DNA from: Streptomyces venezuelae
GTDB taxonomy: Bacteria; Actinomycetota; Actinomycetes; Streptomycetales; Streptomycetaceae
Direction: 5' to 3'
Length of the DNA: 64,000 nucleotides
Assembly: GCF_008642355.1 (NCBI RefSeq)
Contig: NZ_CP029193.1
Coordinates: 7,898,001 to 7,962,000, forward strand
Shown: positions 58,296-64,000 of the stretch, piece after piece
Layout of the letters: each line of letters opens with the position of its first letter
Position numbering within the stretch: the stretch's first letter is position 1
Program-made: the position numbers and the translations under genes
Notes under the pieces: model-generated
What the model was told of the DNA's origin: nothing
What the model saw: the letters and a program-made list of their open reading frames with translations, nothing else
Databases searched by the model: none

Positions 58296-58487
58296 TTACC
58301 GCCGCTTCGTCGTACGGCGCCAGCCGAAGGGTCCCGGCAGGTCCATCGACGTCGTGCGGCGGCCGGTACTGCTGTGGGTGCGCCGGGGGCCGTGCCGGCC
58401 ACCCGTGGTCAGGGACCAGGAACGCTTGTTGATGTTCAGCCGCACCCCGGGAAGGATCCGGAGACTCTTGCGGAACGTGAGCGGCAT
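58296..58487 (-). CDS. DUF4236 small protein
   Basis: A 63-aa basic protein with the DUF4236 start MPLTFRKSLRILPGVRLNINKRSWSLTTGG; the Gly/Arg-rich tail is typical. Function unknown. ATG 58487 has a strong ribosome site, AAGGAGG, 6 nt upstream. It ends 43 bp before the Thr leader peptide on the same strand. Confidence 0.88.
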   Translation of the reverse strand: MPLTFRKSLRILPGVRLNINKRSWSLTTGGRHGPRRTHSSTGRRTTSMDLPGPFGWRRTTKRR

Positions 58488-58761
58488 GGACGCCTCCTTG
58501 GGCCCGTGTGCGAATCCGTCTGCGGGTTCTCCGAGTACCCGGATACGTCCGTCGCTCACCTGTGTCAGGGGCCCGCGTCCGGACGGTCACGGTACGGGCC
58601 CTCACCGACCCCCTTCGCCCCGCGCGTGTGAAGGTGGTCACAAGCAGGCGTCTCATGATCGGGGTCGGGTCCCATCGAGGTACCGAGTTCGCGTAAGGTC
58701 GCGGGTCGGCCGCCCACGGCGGACCAGTCCGACACCGTCACCGAACAAGGAGCCGCAGGTC

Positions 58762-58935
58762 ATGCCGGCCAATGACGCCACCCAGGCGCCGATCTACCAC
58801 ACGCTCGTCCAGGAACACGGCGATGTCGTCGCCACCGCCCGCAAGGTCGCGGAGGAGACCCAGCAGACGGCCGAGGACCTGCTGGACTTCAGCACGCCCG
58901 CGCGGGCCGGCACGTCCGCGGCGCCCGCGTCCTGA
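58762..58935 (+). CDS. small conserved-type protein, unknown function
   Basis: A 57-aa protein (APIYHTLVQEHGDVVATARK, VAEETQQTAEDLLDF), helical in the middle with a disordered tail. No family recognised. AAGGAG lies 10 nt before ATG 58762 and codon use fits coding sequence. The 274 bp upstream hold no recognisable gene. Confidence 0.65.
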   Translation: MPANDATQAPIYHTLVQEHGDVVATARKVAEETQQTAEDLLDFSTPARAGTSAAPAS

Positions 58936-59062
58936 GGCGCGGGCGCCCGGCAGGGGCGCGGCACGGGCGGGTGAGGGCGGGGACGGGCACTCGGGGCCCT
59001 CCGCCACCGGACGTTCCGGCCGCCGTTCGCGTCGGCGCCGCCCCATCGGACAAGATGGCGCG

Positions 59063-59350
59063 ATGGACTACGAGTTCTGGAAAGACATCCACGAACGCGG
59101 CGGCATCCCCGCGGTCAAGACGGCGCTGGAGGCGCTCCCCGGCGATCTCGCGCCGCGGGACGCGGACGCCGCGACCGAGATGGCCCTGAAGGTCATCGAG
59201 GACGACATCGCCCGCATCAACGCACGCGCGGACCGCGCCGAGGAACGCGCCCGCCGCCTCGCCGAGCAGGCCCGCGAGGTGAACGAGCAACTCACCGAGC
59301 ACGCGGATCGGGGGGAGCGGGGGGCATCGCCCGGGACCGCGGGGGAGTAG
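59063..59350 (+). CDS. coiled-coil small protein
   Basis: A 95-aa protein: DYEFWKDIHERGGIPAVKTALEALPGDLAPRDADAATEMAL, then a long charged helix (EDDIARINARADRAEERARRLAEQAREVNEQL, about 47-78) of coiled-coil character, and a Gly-rich tail. Function unknown. The ribosome site is weak. It converges on the SARP gene across the 38-bp repeat array. Confidence 0.7.
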   Translation: MDYEFWKDIHERGGIPAVKTALEALPGDLAPRDADAATEMALKVIEDDIARINARADRAEERARRLAEQAREVNEQLTEHADRGERGASPGTAGE

Positions 59351-59396
59351 GACGCCTGGGCGGCACCGCCGGGCGGCTCCGGCCGGACGAGCGGAT
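59351..59396. other. short gap with no gene
   Basis: Between the stop at 59350 and the repeat array there is GC-rich DNA (GGCACCGCCGGGCGGCTCCGGCC) with no gene or clear hairpin. Confidence 0.5.
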
Positions 59397-59690
59397 CGTG
59401 CGCGCCGCCACGGTACGTGCGCACCGCCACGTCACGTGAGCGCCGACCCTGTACGTGCGCGTCGCTCAGTCATGTACGTGCCGCTCCTTTACCTGCGCGT
59501 CGCTACGTCATGGGCGCGCCGACCCTTCATGTGCACACCGCCACGTCATGTGCGTGCCGAGCCTTTACGTGCGCCCCGCTACGTCACGTAAGCGCTGACC
59601 CTGTCGCGTGCGCGCCGCTACGTCATGTGCGACCCACCCCCTCGCGTGCACGCCGACCTTCACGTGCGAGCCGCCCCCTCACGTACGTGC
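59397..59690. repeat. degenerate 38-bp tandem repeat array
   Basis: Seven imperfect units start at 59415, 59453, 59491, 59529, 59567, 59606 and 59644; the period is 38 bp, with one 39-bp and one 37-bp unit. A partial unit precedes them (from 59397) and another follows (59681-59690). Most units begin ACGTGCGC, contain CTACGTCATGTGCG near the middle and end GACCCTTT or similar. 38 is not a multiple of 3, so the array is non-coding. It ends at the SARP stop codon, between two convergent genes. Confidence 0.85.
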
Positions 59691-62624
59691 CATCAGCCGC
59701 ACCATCGCCGTGTCGTACCGCGCCTGCAGCCCCGTGTCCGCCGACACCCTGAGCAGCGCTCCGAGCGCGCGGACCGCGCCGTCGTCGTAGCCGGACGACT
59801 CCGCCTCACGCGCGGCGGCTTCCAGGCGGCGGATGCCCTCGGCCTCGTCGCCCATGCCGAGCAGCGCCTCACCGATGACGATCCGCAGCAGCACCCGTGC
59901 CGCAGGCGACGCCTCCGAAGGGGCGTCGAGGTCGAGCGCGGCGACCGCCGTCTCGAAGGCGGGCTGCCACTCCCGTGCGTCGAGACGGTGCCGGGCGAGG
60001 TGGTAGAGCGCGAGGCGCTCCGTGTTCCGGTCGCCCACGCTGTGCGCCAGCTCCGCGGCCAGCGCGCAGCCCTCGGCGGCCTCCTCGGGACTGCCGAGTT
60101 CGGACTGCGCGAGCGACAGGTTGATCAGCGCCGTCGCCTCGCCCCGCCGGTCGCCCGCCCGCGCGGCGAGCACGGGTGCCGCCTCCAGATGAGCCAGCGC
60201 CTCCGACGTCCGGCCCTCCTCCGTCAGGACCCACCCCAGCAGCGCACGCACCCGCGACTCGGCCCGCGCGTCCCCGTCGGCCTGCGCCGCCTCAAGTGCC
60301 GTACGCAACAACGGGGTCCAGTCGTCCCGCACCCGCCAGACGATCTGCGGCCACAGCGCGAGGACGATCCGCCACGTCCTGCCGTGCAGCCCGGCGGCAC
60401 GCGCGGCAGCCGCAGCCAGCGCCAAATCGTCGCGCTCGGCCGCGTACCAGGCCATCGCCTGCTCGCGGTCGGTGAACTCCCTCGTGGCCTGCGGCGGACG
60501 GAAGTCCGTGGGCAGCGTGAAGCACGACTCGTCGCCCGGTTCGGCCGCGTCGGCGGCGGCGAGCGCCGTGGCCACGCTGTGGTCGAGGCCGCGCACCAGC
60601 GCGTCGGGCCCGGCCTCCAGACCGCGCGCGTACAGCCGTACGAGATCGTGCAGCGTCCAGCGGTCCGGCGCGGTCCGGATCACGAGGTGCGCCGCGGTGA
60701 GCTTGTCCAGCGCGGCGGCCGCCGTCTCCGGGTCCGTCCCCGCGAGAGCCGCCGCCGCGTACCGGTCGACATGTGTGCCCGGGTGCTGACCGAGGTGCGC
60801 GAAGTGGTGCGCGGCGTCGTCCGGCAGCCGCCGCACCGTCAGCCGCAATGCCGCGCGGACGCCCGTGTCCTCCACGTCCAGGAGGCTCAACCGGCGTGAC
60901 TCGTCGGACAGTTCCGCGCTCATGGAACTCAACGGCCAGTCCGGCTGGTCCGCGAGACGGGCCGCCGCGACCCGCAGCGCGAGCGGCAGCCCACCGCACA
61001 GCTCCGCGAGGCGGCGGGCGGCCACCTCTTCGGCGAGCACCCGCTCCTGGCCGAGCACCGCGGCGAGCAGCGCGGTGCTGTCCTCCGGTTCGAGTACGTC
61101 CAGGGGGACGGGCCGCGCCGCGTCGGAGGCGATGAGCCCACGCAGCCGGTACCGGCTCGTCACCACGGTGACGCACTCGGCGCCGCCCGGCAGCAACTCT
61201 CTGACCTGCTCGGACGCCCGCGCGTTGTCGAGTACGACGAGGATCCTGCGGTCGGCGCAGAGCGAACGGAACAGCGCGGAGGCACCGCGCGCCGACTCGG
61301 GTATGCGGCGCGGCGCGACACCCAGCGCGAGCAGGAACTCCCGCAGCACTTCGAGGAGGGCCGGCTCACCCGTGTCGCTGAAGCCGCGCAGGTCGGCGTA
61401 GAGCAGCCCGCCGGGGAACTGCTCGCGGTTGCGGTGCGCCCAGTGCGCCACGAACGCCGTCTTGCCGACGCCCGCGGGGCCGGTGACCAGACAGACGGGC
61501 GCTTCGCCGGCGGCGGCCCGGGAGAGGGCGGTGAGCTCGGCGGCACGACCGTGGAAGCCGCGGGGCATGCGGGGGAGGAGGTCGACCGTGGAGGACGGTG
61601 CCGGTATCGGTGGGGCCGGAGGTGCGGGGGGCGTGACGGCTGTCGGCGGGAGGGGCGAGGCCGGGGGTGCGGCCGAGGCTGAGGCGGGGATCGAGGGAGG
61701 TGTGGCTGGTGCTGAGGTCGAGGCTGAAGCTGCGGCTGTGACGGAAGACGAGGCCGAGGCCGATCCCGGTGGGGCGGCTGTGACCGAAGGTGAGGGCGAG
61801 GCTGAAGCTGCGGTTAAGGATGACGTTCGTCCGGAGGCCGGGACAGCGGGCGCGCCGGACCGTCGCGCCGCCCCGTCCGCCTCATCGTCCCCACGCAGCA
61901 CGTCCGTGTACGCGTCGGCCAGCTCCCGGCCGGGATCGACCCCCAGCTCGTCGGCGAGCAGCCGCCGCGTGCGGTGGAACCAGTCGAGGGCCTCCGAGCG
62001 GCGCCCCGCCCGCTGCAGCTCCCGCACGAGCGAGGCGGCCAGCGACTCGCGCAGCGGGTGAACGCTCGCCTCCGCACGCAGGACCGCGGCGGCACGGGCG
62101 TGCTCCCCCATCCGCGAGTAGGCCGTCGCCAGCGACTCCACGGAGGCGAGCCGGAGTTCCTCCAGCGCCTGCGCCGCGGCCTGCAGCGGCTGACTCGGAT
62201 ACGCGCCGGTCAGTGCGGGGCCCTGCCACAGAGACAGCGCCTCCTGGTACATCGCCACCGCGTCGCCGGGCGCCCGCTGACCGCGGGCCAGCGTCACCAG
62301 TTCCTCGAACCGGTGGGCGTCCAACAACGACTCCGGCATGCGCAGGACGTACGCGGTGCCCTGGGTGAGCAGTTCGACGCCGAACATGTCGGCTTCGGCG
62401 CTGTTGAGCAGGACCCGCAGCCGCGACACATGGCCCTGGATGACGCCGCGTGCCCGCGCGGGCGGCTCGTGGTCCCACAGCGCGGCAGTGAGCTGGTCGA
62501 CCGGGACCGGATGGTTCGGTCGGAGCAGCAGCGCGGCGAGCAGGCTGCGCCGCTTTGCGGGGCCGAGGGGCAGCACGCCGACCTCAGTGGCGACGGAAAC
62601 CGCTCCGAGCAGCCGAAACTCCAC
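59679..62624 (-). CDS. large SARP/AfsR-type regulator (SARP, BTAD, NB-ARC, TPR)
   Basis: A 981-aa regulator. OmpR-type DNA-binding domain at residues 1-90 (VEFRLLGAVSVATE, DQLTAALWDHEPPARARGVIQGHVSRLRVLL), BTAD about 95-245, a Ser/Ala/Pro-rich linker (about 265-350), NB-ARC ATPase with Walker A GPAGVGKT (382-389) and RILVVLDNARAS, then TPR repeats. It is built like AfsR and should activate secondary-metabolism promoters. Leu270 in the linker is a TTA codon (61815-61817), so bldA control is likely. GTG 62624 has GAGGAG 8 nt upstream. Confidence 0.92.
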   Translation of the reverse strand: MEFRLLGAVSVATEVGVLPLGPAKRRSLLAALLLRPNHPVPVDQLTAALWDHEPPARARGVIQGHVSRLRVLLNSAEADMFGVELLTQGTAYVLRMPESLLDAHRFEELVTLARGQRAPGDAVAMYQEALSLWQGPALTGAYPSQPLQAAAQALEELRLASVESLATAYSRMGEHARAAAVLRAEASVHPLRESLAASLVRELQRAGRRSEALDWFHRTRRLLADELGVDPGRELADAYTDVLRGDDEADGAARRSGAPAVPASGRTSSLTAASASPSPSVTAAPPGSASASSSVTAAASASTSAPATPPSIPASASAAPPASPLPPTAVTPPAPPAPPIPAPSSTVDLLPRMPRGFHGRAAELTALSRAAAGEAPVCLVTGPAGVGKTAFVAHWAHRNREQFPGGLLYADLRGFSDTGEPALLEVLREFLLALGVAPRRIPESARGASALFRSLCADRRILVVLDNARASEQVRELLPGGAECVTVVTSRYRLRGLIASDAARPVPLDVLEPEDSTALLAAVLGQERVLAEEVAARRLAELCGGLPLALRVAAARLADQPDWPLSSMSAELSDESRRLSLLDVEDTGVRAALRLTVRRLPDDAAHHFAHLGQHPGTHVDRYAAAALAGTDPETAAAALDKLTAAHLVIRTAPDRWTLHDLVRLYARGLEAGPDALVRGLDHSVATALAAADAAEPGDESCFTLPTDFRPPQATREFTDREQAMAWYAAERDDLALAAAAARAAGLHGRTWRIVLALWPQIVWRVRDDWTPLLRTALEAAQADGDARAESRVRALLGWVLTEEGRTSEALAHLEAAPVLAARAGDRRGEATALINLSLAQSELGSPEEAAEGCALAAELAHSVGDRNTERLALYHLARHRLDAREWQPAFETAVAALDLDAPSEASPAARVLLRIVIGEALLGMGDEAEGIRRLEAAAREAESSGYDDGAVRALGALLRVSADTGLQARYDTAMVRLMART
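61815..61817 (-). other. TTA codon in the SARP gene
   Basis: Leu270 in the disordered linker (TSSLTA) is encoded by TTA, the bldA codon, placing expression of the regulator late in growth. Confidence 0.85.
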
Positions 62625-62643
62625 TGATGAACTCCTCTTGCGG

Positions 62644-62673
62644 ACACCTTGACGGCGCCTTGATGACACCTTG
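62644..62673. promoter_or_regulatory. three 8-bp direct repeats with 11-bp period before the SARP gene
   Basis: ACACCTTG (62644), GCGCCTTG (62655) and ACACCTTG (62666) are spaced exactly 11 bp apart, one helical turn, in the 145-bp divergent region between the SARP and methyltransferase genes. SARP proteins bind direct repeats with this spacing, so autoregulation or activation of the methyltransferase gene is likely. Confidence 0.6.
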
Positions 62674-62769
62674 CGGGCAAAGATCCGGATGAGCGAAAAG
62701 AGTACGTTCTGGGTGCGGCCCCGCGTGACGGGGGAGCGCGATACGAAGCGGAAGAGACGGTGAGCGGGT

Positions 62770-63636
62770 GTGGCGGCTGACTGGCGGTGGGACGAGACGC
62801 TTTTCCGGGGCGCGGCGGCCCACTACGCGCGCGGACGTCTTCCGTACGCGCCGGGGCTGGCCATGGCACTCGCCGAAGCCCTGGAGCCGGACGGCACGGG
62901 ACGCCTCATCGACGTGGGATGCGGCCCGGGAACCCTCGCGCTGACGCTGGCCCCGCTGTTCCGCGAGGTCGTGGGCGTGGACCCGGACGTCGGGATGATC
63001 GCCGAGGCGGAGCGGGACGCCACCGGGCGGGAAGTGGCCGGACGCACGCACTGGGTGTGTGCGAGGGCGGAAGACCTGCCCGCCGGACTCGGCACGTTCT
63101 CCGCGGCCACCTTCGGGCAGTCCTTCCACTGGATGGACCAGGTGCTGGTGGCGACGACCGTCAAGAGGATGCTCCGACCGGGCGGGGCGCTGGTGCACAT
63201 CTCTGACCTGAAACCCGAGGCGGGGGGCGAGGCGGGGCGGCCCGACGAAGACCTGCCGCATCCGGCACCGCCCCGCGCTGCCGTCGACGACCTCGTCAGG
63301 ACGTACCTGGGACCGGTGCGCCGAGCAGGCCGCGGCGTACTTCCGCACGGCACCGCCGGAGGGGAGCGCGAGGTGCTCAAACGTGCCGGATTCGCCGGGC
63401 CGCAGCGTCTCGTCGTCCCGGGCGGGCAGGTCCTGGAACGGTCGGTCGACGATGTCGTGGCGGAGGTGTTCTCGATGTCGAGCTCCGCACCGCACCTGTT
63501 CGGCGACCGACGCGACCGTTTCGAGACGGACCTGCGGACGCTGCTGCGTGCGGCGTCCGCCGCGGACCGATTCTCCGAACGCGGCCCGAGCACCGAGGTG
63601 TTCATCTGGCGCACCCTGCGAAACGACGCGTCCTGA
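62770..63636 (+). CDS. SAM-dependent methyltransferase
   Basis: A 288-aa class I methyltransferase. Motif I is LIDVGCGPGTLAL (about 46-58), VVGVDPDVGMIAEAE motif II and AATFGQSFHWMDQ followed by MLRPGGALVHISD the post-motif region. Substrate unknown. GTG 62770 is chosen by fold length. It is divergent from the SARP gene and may be its target. Confidence 0.9.
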   Translation: MAADWRWDETLFRGAAAHYARGRLPYAPGLAMALAEALEPDGTGRLIDVGCGPGTLALTLAPLFREVVGVDPDVGMIAEAERDATGREVAGRTHWVCARAEDLPAGLGTFSAATFGQSFHWMDQVLVATTVKRMLRPGGALVHISDLKPEAGGEAGRPDEDLPHPAPPRAAVDDLVRTYLGPVRRAGRGVLPHGTAGGEREVLKRAGFAGPQRLVVPGGQVLERSVDDVVAEVFSMSSSAPHLFGDRRDRFETDLRTLLRAASAADRFSERGPSTEVFIWRTLRNDAS

Positions 63637-63727
63637 ACGTGCCCGACATGCCGACGCGCCGACCTCGGCGCATGCGTAATCCGCGTGCCATGTGCGGATA
63701 ACGCGCAGGCTTGGATAGGGTGCGGTC

Positions 63728-64000
63728 ATGGGGATGTCTTCCAGCGAGCGACTGCGGGCGGCCGTGGCCGCGTTGATGCGGCTCACCGGCGACACACAGG
63801 CGAGCCTCGCCGCCGTACTTGGTGTCGACCAGACGCAGGTGTCACGCCGTCAGTCGGGTACCGCCGCGTGGAGCCTGGACGACTGCGACGCGATCGCCGC
63901 GTACTACGGCATCGACGTACTCGACCTCCTCGCCGGTCCCACGCGCGCGTGCGACGCACTCCCCGCCGGCCACCGCCGTTCCGTCCCGAGGCGACGTGCC
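63728..64000 (+). CDS. XRE-type HTH protein, N-terminal part (cut by window edge)
   Basis: The 91 visible codons contain a helix-turn-helix (TQASLAAVLGVDQTQVSRRQSG, about 22-43) and WSLDDCDAIAAYYGIDVLDLLAGP, the usual end of an XRE/Cro domain. What follows is outside the window. ATG 63728 or 63734 could be the start. Confidence 0.8.
   Translation, partial: MGMSSSERLRAAVAALMRLTGDTQASLAAVLGVDQTQVSRRQSGTAAWSLDDCDAIAAYYGIDVLDLLAGPTRACDALPAGHRRSVPRRRA

Noticed and set aside
59397..59690. CRISPR array
   Set aside because: The units are contiguous and degenerate with no unique spacers, and no cas genes are present.

Overview
The window looks like chromosomal DNA of a Streptomyces or close relative. 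It is very GC-rich, third codon positions are almost all G or C, GTG starts and 4-nt ATGA/GTGA stop-start overlaps are common, and several families are typical of the genus (SARP/NB-ARC activator, SigB-type sigma factor, PP2C/STAS partner-switching proteins, CGNR regulator, PPOX proteins, AA10 chitin monooxygenase with a DasR-type operator). I found no rRNA, tRNA, CRISPR array, insertion sequence or prophage. Both ends cut a gene: a CYP102-like P450 on the left and an XRE-type regulator on the right.

Layout. 1-10.8 kb: P450 with a divergent TetR regulator; a DeoR-HAD pair divergent from an MFS transporter; a secreted 185-aa protein coupled to a small acidic partner (toxin/immunity-like); a large NB-ARC ATPase with two repeat-rich insertions; an ABC exporter and a maleylpyruvate-isomerase-like protein. 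10.8-20.4 kb: small redox and housekeeping genes (DUF1330, FMN reductase, binding protein, DUF952, VanX-like dipeptidase, CGNR/PPOX pair, TPR protein, a conserved protein of unknown role, M13 peptidase, alpha/beta hydrolase). 20.5-29.8 kb: two-domain VOC protein, SigB-type sigma factor, secreted phosphoesterase, FUSC membrane protein, peroxiredoxin, and a PadR/acyl-CoA dehydrogenase pair with a very clear operator. 29.8-36.8 kb: lipoprotein and a three-gene operon whose enzymes fit pipecolate/2-aminoadipate/2-oxoadipate breakdown, next to a frameshifted PucR-type regulator remnant and a CPBP protease. 36.9-47.7 kb: XRE-TPR regulator, secreted M64 peptidase, GCS2-type ligase behind a possible SigB-type promoter, LacI-controlled nucleoside hydrolase/MFS operon, DasR-type LPMO, SMP-30 and Lrp genes.

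47.8-50.9 kb is a coupled three-gene module (SpoIIE-type phosphatase, B12-binding-domain protein, STAS protein), a plausible cobalamin- or light-sensing input to partner switching. 50.9-54.8 kb is a tightly coupled four-gene operon (Fe/2OG amino-acid oxygenase, APC permease, divergent carbamoyltransferase, SDR) whose first gene carries a TTA codon and lower-GC sequence; I consider it the best candidate for an undescribed small-molecule pathway. A LysR/LysE exporter pair and a second, editing-domain-less threonyl-tRNA synthetase lie beside it. The synthetase is preceded by a 17-codon leader with three consecutive Thr codons and a 15-bp terminator stem, which looks like a ribosome-mediated attenuator. 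The window ends with a degenerate 38-bp tandem repeat array, a TTA-containing SARP with 11-bp-period direct repeats in front of it, a methyltransferase and the truncated XRE gene.

All family assignments come from reading the translated sequence and from memory of the families; no database search was run.
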